Positions 1-5,177 are shown, counted from the first letter of the stretch. The stretch: DNA of 6,335 bases from Propionibacteriaceae bacterium (GCA_031268065.1 JAIRXX010000108.1:1-6335); one strand, 5' to 3'. The notes: generated by a model not told the origin, from the letters alone. A program made the numbers and translations.

Positions 1-522
1 GATTACTTCGGCAAAGGCAATTTCCGCGCCCTTGGAAAGCGTTTCGGCAAGCAGACTCCGCAAGTGGCGCAAGCCATCGCCGACAGCGATGCCGCCGCGT
101 TGGCAGCGGCGTTGGCACAGGCTGGCCAGGCGGCGATCACGGTGCCGGGGCTGGGCGAGGTGATGGTCAGCGGCGAAGACGTGATCCTGACCGAGCGGCC
201 CCGTGCTGGATGGTCGGTGGTCAACGAACAGGGCGAGACGGTGGCTCTGGATTTGGAAATCACCCCAGAGTTGGAATTGGCCGGGATCGCCCGTGAGGTC
301 ATCCGATTGGTGCAAGAGGCGCGGAAAGCTTCGGCCTTCGACGTCTCCGACCGGATCGTCCTTACTTGGAGCGCCGCCAACGCCAAGACCAAGGCTGCCA
401 TCGCGGCGCACCGGGAACTGATCGCCAGCGAAGTGCTGGCGCTCGAATTGGACGAGGATGCCGCTGCGGCTGGCTTCTCCGATTCCGAACTGGGCCTGTC
501 TTTCGGCGTGGCCAAGGTCTAG
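1..522 (+). CDS. ileS: Isoleucine--tRNA ligase, C-terminal fragment
   Basis: This is the last 173 codons of isoleucyl-tRNA synthetase, which charges tRNA-Ile with isoleucine in the cytoplasm. The frame is open from base 1 and ends at TAG 520-522; the start lies outside the window. The fragment begins DYFGKGNFRALGKRFGK, the conserved stretch after the KMSKS-bearing catalytic part in long, eukaryote-like IleS proteins. It continues with the helical anticodon-binding region LAGIAREVIRLVQEARKAS (about residues 96-114 of the fragment), then DVSDRIVLTW. I see no CxxC zinc-ribbon at the end, which fits the long type-2 IleS of actinobacteria rather than the E. coli type. Type-2 enzymes are often less sensitive to mupirocin (family knowledge, not testable here). 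The sequence reads intact. The downstream helicase has its own candidate promoter, so the two are probably separate transcription units. Identification is firm; only the length is unknown. Confidence 0.95.
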   Translation, partial: DYFGKGNFRALGKRFGKQTPQVAQAIADSDAAALAAALAQAGQAAITVPGLGEVMVSGEDVILTERPRAGWSVVNEQGETVALDLEITPELELAGIAREVIRLVQEARKASAFDVSDRIVLTWSAANAKTKAAIAAHRELIASEVLALELDEDAAAAGFSDSELGLSFGVAKV

Positions 523-540
523 CTAGGCTCCTGCGGGGAT

Positions 541-562
541 CGGGCGTTTGTACACTTCGCCC
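541..562 (+). other. Small inverted repeat after ileS
   Basis: Five-base arms GGGCG (542-546) and CGCCC (558-562) enclose an 11-base loop containing the palindrome TGTACA (549-554). No T-run follows, so it is at best a weak terminator for ileS. Because it covers the possible -35 of the helicase promoter, it could equally be a protein-binding site. It may also be chance in GC-rich sequence. Confidence 0.25.
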
Positions 563-578
563 AAGCATCGGGTAGACT
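548..578 (+). promoter_or_regulatory. Candidate promoter of the DEAD-box helicase
   Basis: A good actinobacterial -10 hexamer, TAGACT, lies at 573-578. A possible -35, TTGTAC, lies at 548-553 with a long 19-base spacer. Transcription would start near 585 and give a leader of about 125 bases before the helicase ATG. Long leaders are common on cold-inducible RNA helicase mRNAs, but no specific cold-shock element was recognised here. The leader (about 585-709) is G-rich, with a repeated GGTTTG(T/C)G segment around 610-640, and contains no convincing gene. Confidence 0.45.
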
Positions 579-709
579 GATGCAGTTACGGAGTTTTTAC
601 GGCCTGTGGTTTGTGTCGGCGCGGTTTGCGCGGGTCACGAGATGCGGGGTTTCTGATCTGATGCCACCCGGCGGTTGATCGCGCTCCTCGAACCTAGAAG
701 GTACACACC

Positions 710-2251
710 ATGTCCATCGACAGCGCCCTGTCCGACACTGCCCAATTCACCGACCTCGGGCTGCCATCCCACTTGTTAGCCGCTGCCACCGACCTCGGGT
801 TTGACACCCCGACCGATATCCAAGCTGCGGCGATCCCGGCGCTCTTAGAGGGTTCCGACCTCGTTGGCGTTGCCCAGACCGGCACGGGTAAGACCGCTGC
901 TTTCGGGCTGCCGATGCTGGCCGCCATCGACGCGAAGATGCCCGCCACCCAGGGCTTGGTGCTCGCCCCGACCAGGGAGTTGGCCCTCCAGGTGGCTTCC
1001 GCGATTGAAAGTTTCGCCACCACCATGCCCAAAGGCATGAAAGTCGCCGCCATTTATGGGGGTGCCCCCTTCGTTCCGCAGAAGCGGATGCTGGCCGCTG
1101 GCGCCCAAGTCGTGGTGGGTACGCCGGGGCGCGTCATCGACCATCTGGAACGCGGCAACCTCAGCCTCGACCAGCTCCGTTTCCTCGTTCTCGACGAGGG
1201 TGACGAAATGCTGCGGATGGGTTTCGCCGAAGAAGTGGACACAATCTTGTCCCAGGCTCCAGCGGAGCGGCAGACGGCGCTTTTTTCCGCCACCATGCCC
1301 ACCGCCATCCGAAATACGGCCCGGCGCCACCTGCGTCACCCGGTGGAAATCTCGGTGACTCGGCAAGCATCGACCGTTGTCGGCGTCAGCCAGCACTACG
1401 CCGTCGTCCCCTACCGGCACAAGATTGGCGCGTTGGCCCGCCTGCTGGCGGCGATGCGGGCTGAGGCGACCATCGTTTTCGTCCGCACCCGTTCCGCCGT
1501 TGACGATGTCTGTCAAGCTCTGCTCGAACGGGGTTTCAACGCCGCCGCAATCTCCGGCGACGTCGCCCAACGTGAACGCGAACGGATCGTTGAGGGGCTG
1601 CGCCACGGGCAGTTGGATGTCTTGGTGGCGACCGACGTTGCCGCCCGCGGCCTGGACATTGACCGGGTGGGCCTAGTGGTCAACTTCGACCTGCCCCATG
1701 AAGCCGAGTCTTATGTCCACCGCATCGGCAGGACCGGCAGGGCGGGACGCAGCGGCGCCGCATTCTCATTCATCAATCCGGGGGAGCGCGGACGCCTGCG
1801 CCAGATCGAGAAGACCATCAGGCTGGAGATAGCCGAGAGTCCAATCCCGACTGCCGCTCAGGCTATTCAGCGCAAGCTCGCCGCCGTGCTGGAGGCCGTT
1901 CCCGCCCGGCTCGAAGCTGGTCGGCTCTCGCTGGCCCGCCAAGAAGTCGCCGCAGCCATCGCCGGGGGCATCGACCCGGTTGAGTTGGCCGTCTCGCTGG
2001 CGGCGATAGCCAGCGGAGACCGTGGCGACATCCTGGATTCGGAAGCAGACGAAGTTCTAGACCGCGAATTGCTGTACGCCGCCCAGCACAAGCCGCATCA
2101 GCGGGAGAAAAACGGACGCAACCGGACACGCGATTCAGGCGAGTCGCACCATCGCCGCCCCGCAAAAGCTTGGGGCAAAGACAAGTTTTCGCGGAGCAGG
2201 CAAGACAGTTTCGCCGGTGCCTCCAGGCCCCGGAAATCGCGGCGGGGATGA
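710..2251 (+). CDS. deaD: DEAD-box ATP-dependent RNA helicase, DeaD/CsdA-like (DEGD variant)
   Basis: A 513-residue cytoplasmic ATP-dependent RNA helicase, likely acting in ribosome assembly, mRNA decay or low-temperature RNA remodelling (by family). The ATG follows AGAAGG (696-701) at 8 bases. Motifs in order: Q-motif with F13 and TPTDIQ (33-38); Walker A AQTGTGKT (55-62); Ia PTRELA (87-92); Ib TPGR (138-141); II DEGD (162-165) in VLDEGDEMLRMGF; III SAT (193-195); IV around IVFVRTR (255-261); V ATDVAARGLDI (307-317); VI HRIGRTGRAGR (337-347). Residues 365-445 match the helical dimerisation-like segment of DeaD, ending ASGDRGDIL. The usual C-terminal DbpA-type RNA-binding domain is absent; a basic tail (about 456-513, rich in R, K, H, Q, S) stands in its place. 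Motif II has Gly instead of Ala, while the ATPase Asp and Glu residues are kept, so activity is plausible. I see no frameshift. The family call is firm; which DeaD paralogue this is remains open. Confidence 0.93.
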   Translation: MSIDSALSDTAQFTDLGLPSHLLAAATDLGFDTPTDIQAAAIPALLEGSDLVGVAQTGTGKTAAFGLPMLAAIDAKMPATQGLVLAPTRELALQVASAIESFATTMPKGMKVAAIYGGAPFVPQKRMLAAGAQVVVGTPGRVIDHLERGNLSLDQLRFLVLDEGDEMLRMGFAEEVDTILSQAPAERQTALFSATMPTAIRNTARRHLRHPVEISVTRQASTVVGVSQHYAVVPYRHKIGALARLLAAMRAEATIVFVRTRSAVDDVCQALLERGFNAAAISGDVAQRERERIVEGLRHGQLDVLVATDVAARGLDIDRVGLVVNFDLPHEAESYVHRIGRTGRAGRSGAAFSFINPGERGRLRQIEKTIRLEIAESPIPTAAQAIQRKLAAVLEAVPARLEAGRLSLARQEVAAAIAGGIDPVELAVSLAAIASGDRGDILDSEADEVLDRELLYAAQHKPHQREKNGRNRTRDSGESHHRRPAKAWGKDKFSRSRQDSFAGASRPRKSRRG

Positions 2252-2308
2252 TCGGGTAAAACTTTTTGGGCGACTCCCACCGTGGTTGCGGGCAGCGTCG
2301 CAGGCCAT

Positions 2309-2343
2309 CATCGGCCTCACCTGCGCATCAGGCGCGGCCGATG
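2309..2343 (+). terminator. Compound hairpin, possible terminator without U-tract
   Basis: Perfect 8-base outer arms CATCGGCC (2309-2316) and GGCCGATG (2336-2343) enclose an inner stem CCTG (2320-2323) / CAGG (2329-2332) with a 5-base loop. The two stems are separated by a symmetric 3 x 3 internal loop. It lies 58 bases after the helicase stop codon. No T-run follows, so a classic intrinsic terminator is not supported. It could be a processing or stabilising 3' structure, a Rho-associated end, or an attenuator for the isomerase downstream. Confidence 0.35.
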
Positions 2344-2366
2344 GACGCGCGACAGCTATAGCCAGC

Positions 2367-2376
2367 CGACATGTCG
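2367..2376. promoter_or_regulatory. Perfect 10-base palindrome, operator-like
   Basis: CGACATGTCG is fully self-complementary and lies 5 bases after another perfect palindrome, GCTATAGC (2355-2362). Paired short palindromes upstream of a catabolic gene are compatible with a repressor site. No regulator gene is in the window and no family-specific consensus was recognised. Confidence 0.25.
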
Positions 2377-2378
2377 TA

Positions 2379-2394
2379 AACTTGGCCGCAAGTT
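2379..2394. promoter_or_regulatory. Inverted repeat AACTTG-GCCG-CAAGTT upstream of the isomerase
   Basis: Perfect 6-base arms flank a 4-base centre. The 16-base size is typical of a dimeric repressor operator; as RNA it would be a tight tetraloop hairpin. It lies 133 bases before the isomerase ATG. Function is inferred from symmetry alone. Confidence 0.35.
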
Positions 2395-2514
2395 CCCCTG
2401 GCGGTGATTTACGGGCGGTGCTGTGGGCAGTCAAACCGTTCACCGTCCAAAATTGCGCTGTGGCGTTCACTGTCGCGGTGGCAGCGGGGATGCTATCGGC
2501 CAAGGCATGGACGC

Positions 2515-2520
2515 GAAAGG
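2515..2520 (+). promoter_or_regulatory. Ribosome binding site of the isomerase
   Basis: GAAAGG ends 7 bases before the ATG at 2528. It decides the start: the frame stays open upstream to a GTG at 2423, but the added 35 residues do not resemble the family N-terminus. The ATG start gives a protein beginning MTLNWLQVPGHLDWL, which lines up with the start of YihS-type proteins. Confidence 0.7.
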
Positions 2521-2527
2521 TGAGCTG

Positions 2528-3763
2528 ATGACTCTGAATTGGTTGCAAGTACCTGGACATCTCGACTGGTTGCGCGGCGAACAGCGCAGGCTGGTTTCGC
2601 TCCACCACCGCGAGGCGCTGCGCCCGGACCAGGGGGTCGGGTTCGCCCCGATAGGGTTGGACGGCCACGGCGATCCGGATGGCAACCGGGAGTTATATCT
2701 GCACGCGCGGATGGTGCATTGTTTCGCCATTGAGCACATGCTCGGGTTGCCCGGCGCCGACCAGGTGGCGGCGCGCGGCATCGAAGCCTTGCTGCGTTTC
2801 TTCCTTGACCCCAGCCAAGGCGGGTTTCGCAGCCAGCTTGCCCCCGATGGCCGGGTGCTCGACGAGACCAAGCCCGCCTACGGCAACGCATTTGCGCTCT
2901 TGGCCGGGTCGTCGGCGCTGATCGCTGGCTTGCCGCTGGCTAGCGAACTGTTCGACGCCGCGAATTCAGCGCTGGATGACCACTTCTGGCAGGCGGGCGA
3001 GGGGGCCAGCGTCGATTCCATGACGGCTGACTGGCAGATCGCCGAGCCTGGATATCGCGGGCAGAACGCGAATATGCACCTCACCGAGGCCTATTTGGCG
3101 GCTTTCGACGCCACTGGCGACCCGGTTCCGCTCGGCCGCGCCCGTTCCATCGCCACCAAGCTGATTTGGCGCAACGCCCGCAGTGCGGGCTGGCGGGTGG
3201 TGGAGCATTTCGACGCGGACTGGCGGCCCCTCCCCGATTACAACGCCGACAATCCCGGTGACCAATTCCGCCCCTATGGCGCGACCCCTGGGCACGCTTT
3301 GGAATGGGCGAGGCTCTTATTGCAGCTTGCCGCCGCCGATTCCACCCTAGATTGGGCGTTGGAAGCCGCCGAGGCGCTGTTCAACACCGCCGTCAGCGAC
3401 GGCTGGGAGGCCAAGCGGCCCGGACTGCCCTACACGACTGACTTCACCGGAAAGGTAGTGAACGAAAGCCGTATGCACTGGGCCGTGGCTGAGGCCGTTG
3501 GCGCTGCGGTGTATCTGGCGCGGACCACCGAAAAGGCCCAGTACGAAGATTGGTACCGGGAATTCTGGTCCTACATCCGCAACTTTGTGATGGACCTGGA
3601 CGGAGGCAGCTGGTGGCACGAACTCGACGCCGAAGGACGCCCGTCGTTCCAAACCTGGGCGGCCAAACCCGACCTCTACCATGCCTATCAGGCGATGCTC
3701 TTCCCACGCTGCGACATCAGGCTGGGTCTGGCCCTGGCTGCCAGCCGTGGGCTGGTGGTCTGA
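2528..3763 (+). CDS. AGE-superfamily sugar isomerase/2-epimerase, YihS/mannose-isomerase-like
   Basis: A 411-residue cytoplasmic (alpha/alpha)6-barrel enzyme of the N-acylglucosamine 2-epimerase superfamily. Close relatives interconvert aldoses and ketoses (mannose-fructose, sulfoquinovose-sulfofructose). The length matches E. coli YihS (413). Recalled YihS landmarks align without large gaps: ARM (R61), YRGQNANMHLTEAYL (177-190, H184), VEHFDADWRPLPDYNADNP (225-243), YGATPGHALEW (250-260, H256 and E259), GSWWHELD (360-367) and KPDLYH (380-385, H385). R61, H184, H256 and H385 correspond to the catalytic Arg and His residues of YihS (R55, H176, H248, H383, from memory). At the three YihS positions that I recall contacting sulfonate (R238, Q362, Q379) this protein has Q246, H364 and P381, which weakens a sulfoquinovose assignment. 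No signal peptide or membrane segment. It converges on the oxidoreductase gene. The superfamily is firm; the substrate is unknown, with mannose/fructose the simplest guess. Confidence 0.9.
   Translation: MTLNWLQVPGHLDWLRGEQRRLVSLHHREALRPDQGVGFAPIGLDGHGDPDGNRELYLHARMVHCFAIEHMLGLPGADQVAARGIEALLRFFLDPSQGGFRSQLAPDGRVLDETKPAYGNAFALLAGSSALIAGLPLASELFDAANSALDDHFWQAGEGASVDSMTADWQIAEPGYRGQNANMHLTEAYLAAFDATGDPVPLGRARSIATKLIWRNARSAGWRVVEHFDADWRPLPDYNADNPGDQFRPYGATPGHALEWARLLLQLAAADSTLDWALEAAEALFNTAVSDGWEAKRPGLPYTTDFTGKVVNESRMHWAVAEAVGAAVYLARTTEKAQYEDWYREFWSYIRNFVMDLDGGSWWHELDAEGRPSFQTWAAKPDLYHAYQAMLFPRCDIRLGLALAASRGLVV
3738..3758. terminator. Hairpin between two convergent genes
   Basis: Perfect 6-base arms CCAGCC (3741-3746) and GGCTGG (3750-3755) flank a GTG loop. 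In plus-strand RNA the stem extends by three pairs (two wobbles) to 3738/3758. It lies within the last eight codons of the isomerase and 9 bases past the oxidoreductase stop on the other strand, where a shared transcript end would be expected. There is no T-run in either direction, and the sequence is also constrained as coding, so this is tentative. Confidence 0.3.
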
Positions 3764-3766
3764 GGG

Positions 3767-4843
3767 TTACGCCCAGGGTTCGCCTTGGACGCGCACTGGC
3801 TGCCCGGTGGTGGCGGATTCTTCTATGGCCAGGGCCAGGGCGTGGTCTTGGCAACCGTCGGCCAGCGGATAGGGCGGCGGCGCTTCACCGCGAACGTAGC
3901 GGCCCATCGCCACCAGATGGTCAGCCACCGCGATGTCATCCTCGGACAGGCCAGAGCCTTGGAAGGGGTTGCGGTAGACCACTTTTCCATCGAAGCTGGC
4001 GTGGATGACTTCGTTGCCCTCCAAACTCATGTCTACGCCGACGCGGCGGTACTCGATGGTCGAGGTCACCGGGTCGCCGTCCACCATTCGGAGCACGGTG
4101 TTGTCTACCAACTCGCCGTGCGTGCCCCGGATCGCTATCCTCCGGCTCAGCAGCGGATTCCACCACTGGTTGTCAACGAAGTTGTACAGCCCGTAGCGCC
4201 CGTCACCGAAGTCCAGGGTGCCGATAGTCGTGGTCCGCTGCTGCGGCGTCGGAGCCTTCGCCCAACCCGCGAAAGTCAGCGGGTCGAGCAATTCGGCGGT
4301 GAATCTATGCGCATTCGCCACCGCTGGCCGCATTCCCACCGCCAGGAAGTCCCGGATCAGCGCCACCGCGTGGTACATGTGGGTGGAAGCGATTTCGACC
4401 GAATTTGGCCGCCCGATCACCTGGTCGCGCACCACTTGCAGCCGGGCGGCATGGCCGGGCATCCGGTAATACTGCTCGCCGACCTGTACCTGCCCAGCCC
4501 GCGAACCGACCTTTGCCCAGATGGCCCGCAAGCCGTCCAGATCGGGGGCAGGCGGCGTCTCGCAGTAGACATAGTGCCCGGCTTCGACCAGCTCGGCGGT
4601 CAATCCCGGCGTTGCCGCCCAGGGCACCGAAGCGGCAACGAATTCGACCAAGTGATCGGCCAACTCGGCCACGTCGAGGCTGGTGGCAACGCCATATTTG
4701 TCGGCCAACCGCTGTGTGGACGATGCCGTGCGCCCGATGACCACGACCGCTCGAAGCTGGTCGGGCAGGGCTTGGGCAAGGCGTAGGAAAAATTCTGTAC
4801 GCCAGCCGGTGCCAACGGCGGCAAAACGGATCGGATCAGTCAT
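3767..4843 (-). CDS. Gfo/Idh/MocA-family oxidoreductase
   Basis: A 358-residue predicted NAD(P)-dependent sugar or polyol dehydrogenase, cytoplasmic, with no signal peptide. The N-terminal Rossmann fold shows IRFAAVGTGW (residues 5-14), with GTGW as the nucleotide-binding loop, followed by VVVIGRT and VEFVAASVP strands. The family's EKP signature is replaced by CETPPAP (94-100), so the usual Lys is Thr. The C-terminal alpha/beta substrate domain starts near 120 (EQYYRMPGHAARL), has STHMYHAVALIRD (153-165) with possible catalytic His residues, a sheet region (about 205-295), and ends with the typical DHLVAMGRYVRGE and ALAIEESATTGQPVRV helices. The start at 4843 is set by an excellent ribosome site; 35 upstream in-frame codons are rejected. 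It is convergent with the isomerase (3-base gap) and divergent from the sugar-binding protein, which suggests a role in the same sugar pathway. Substrate and reaction are unknown; some ETPP-type relatives may not be simple dehydrogenases. Confidence 0.88.
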   Translation of the reverse strand: MTDPIRFAAVGTGWRTEFFLRLAQALPDQLRAVVVIGRTASSTQRLADKYGVATSLDVAELADHLVEFVAASVPWAATPGLTAELVEAGHYVYCETPPAPDLDGLRAIWAKVGSRAGQVQVGEQYYRMPGHAARLQVVRDQVIGRPNSVEIASTHMYHAVALIRDFLAVGMRPAVANAHRFTAELLDPLTFAGWAKAPTPQQRTTTIGTLDFGDGRYGLYNFVDNQWWNPLLSRRIAIRGTHGELVDNTVLRMVDGDPVTSTIEYRRVGVDMSLEGNEVIHASFDGKVVYRNPFQGSGLSEDDIAVADHLVAMGRYVRGEAPPPYPLADGCQDHALALAIEESATTGQPVRVQGEPWA

Positions 4844-4850
4844 CCCATAG

Positions 4851-4857
4851 CTCCTTT
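4851..4857 (-). promoter_or_regulatory. Ribosome binding site of the oxidoreductase
   Basis: Read on the minus strand this is AAAGGAG, a near-ideal Shine-Dalgarno sequence, ending 7 bases before the ATG at 4843. It rules out the longer reading from 4948, whose extra residues also do not resemble a Rossmann N-terminus. Confidence 0.85.
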
Positions 4858-4904
4858 GATGGTCCGGCCAGCATACCTCGCCGCGCTGCGTTGCGTGTGT
4901 TAGC

Positions 4905-4917
4905 ATGTTGGAAACAT
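4905..4917. promoter_or_regulatory. Inverted repeat ATGTT-GGA-AACAT, candidate operator
   Basis: Perfect 5-base arms flank a 3-base centre. If the -10 at 4926-4931 is right, the repeat covers roughly +2 to +14 of the oxidoreductase transcript, a classic repression position. The regulator is unknown and not encoded in the window. Confidence 0.35.
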
Positions 4918-4925
4918 TTAAAGAA

Positions 4926-4931
4926 AGCATA
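4926..4931 (-). promoter_or_regulatory. Possible -10 box of the oxidoreductase
   Basis: The minus strand reads TATGCT, four of six matches to TATAAT. No good -35 was found at the right spacing, which is common in actinobacteria. The implied leader is about 75 bases. Confidence 0.3.
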
Positions 4932-5002
4932 ACTACAATCTTCCACACTTGCTAGCACTCATGACGCAGGATTTCGTTATGATTCTGTTACTAGCTAGCC
5001 CA

Positions 5003-5023
5003 TTGCCGAAGTGTTTCAGGCAA
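5003..5023. promoter_or_regulatory. Imperfect inverted repeat overlapping the promoter
   Basis: Outer arms TTGCC (5003-5007) and GGCAA (5019-5023) are exact complements, with inner GAA (5008-5010) / TTC (5015-5017) offset by one base. It spans the -35 and most of the spacer, so a bound regulator would block RNA polymerase. This fits local repression of a sugar uptake operon, but no regulator or consensus confirms it. Confidence 0.4.
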
Positions 5024-5030
5024 GTATAGT
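5003..5030 (+). promoter_or_regulatory. Candidate promoter of the sugar-binding protein gene
   Basis: TTGCCG (5003-5008, 4/6 to TTGACA) and TATAGT (5025-5030, 5/6 to TATAAT) are separated by 16 bases. This is the best sigma-70-type promoter in the window. Transcription would begin near 5037 and give a leader of about 147 bases carrying a short ORF. Confidence 0.55.
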
Positions 5031-5093
5031 ATCATCATACGTAGGAATATCAAAAGAAACTTTCCAGGCTGCCGATCAAAGAGGATGGTGCCC

Positions 5094-5177
5094 GTGACAA
5101 GCAGATCACTCGATCCCCATAGCTCATGGACCATGCCTGGACAACCCACTCAGCTCGACAATTCAACAGAAAGGTAA
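5094..5177 (+). CDS. Candidate 27-residue leader peptide upstream of the binding protein
   Basis: A short ORF from GTG 5094 to TAA 5175-5177 encodes a polar peptide (starts MTSRSLDPHS, ends LDNSTER) with no hydrophobic or signal segment. AAAGAGG (5078-5084) is correctly spaced for the GTG at 9 bases; an in-frame ATG at 5085 abuts that sequence and is a poor start. The stop is 6 bases before the binding-protein ATG, and the binding protein's ribosome site lies inside the peptide's last codons. Ribosomes finishing this ORF could therefore control or couple initiation downstream. It shares the frame of the downstream gene but is separated by TAA. I recognise no family. Chance ORFs of this size are common, so confidence is low. 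Confidence 0.3.
   Translation: MTSRSLDPHSSWTMPGQPTQLDNSTER
5168..5174 (+). promoter_or_regulatory. Ribosome binding site of the sugar-binding protein
   Basis: AGAAAGG ends 9 bases before the ATG at 5184 and supports that start, which also gives a complete lipoprotein signal peptide. An internal ATG at 5205 would leave a shorter n-region without KPIK. Confidence 0.65.

Larger units (their letters stand above)
2252..2527. other. Non-coding region with several inverted repeats
   Basis: These 276 bases lie between the helicase stop and the isomerase start, with no credible gene. They hold a compound hairpin (2309-2343), an 8-base palindrome GCTATAGC (2355-2362), a 10-base palindrome CGACATGTCG (2367-2376), a 6-base-arm hairpin (2379-2394) and an imperfect direct repeat (2437-2447 and 2464-2474). 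No strong sigma-70-type promoter for the isomerase was found. The density of symmetry suggests control sequences of the isomerase and/or the transcript end of the helicase, but each element is individually modest. Confidence 0.5.

Noticed and set aside
661..678. Five-codon ATG frame (MPPGG) in the helicase leader
   Set aside because: Too short to judge, with no convincing ribosome site; chance is the simplest reading.
845..1606. 253-codon minus-strand frame opposite the helicase
   Set aside because: Antisense shadow of a gene with every helicase motif; low-complexity His/Gly-rich product and no ribosome site.
2258..2279. T-run and TGGG/CCCA stem after the helicase as an intrinsic terminator
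   Set aside because: The stem is only four pairs and the T-run precedes it rather than following it.
2423..2527. 35-residue N-terminal extension of the isomerase from GTG 2423
   Set aside because: Extra residues do not fit the YihS-like N-terminus, and GAAAGG is ideally spaced for the ATG at 2528.
2217..2528. 103-codon open frame from inside the helicase end to the isomerase start, with TGATG overlap
   Set aside because: It starts on GTG within the helicase tail with no ribosome site, its residue composition looks like translated non-coding GC-rich DNA, and no family is recognisable. The TGATG overlap is probably chance.
3785..4786. 333-codon plus-strand frame opposite the oxidoreductase
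   Set aside because: It is an antisense shadow of a well-supported Gfo/Idh gene, a common artefact in GC-rich DNA, and shows no family motifs.
4844..4948. 35-residue N-terminal extension of the oxidoreductase
   Set aside because: AAAGGAG directly precedes the ATG at 4843, the Rossmann strand begins five residues later, and the extension crosses the predicted promoter and operator.
4951..4999. Two GCTAGC hexamers 43 bases apart as paired operators
   Set aside because: Six-base palindromes are frequent, and the flanks of the two copies differ.
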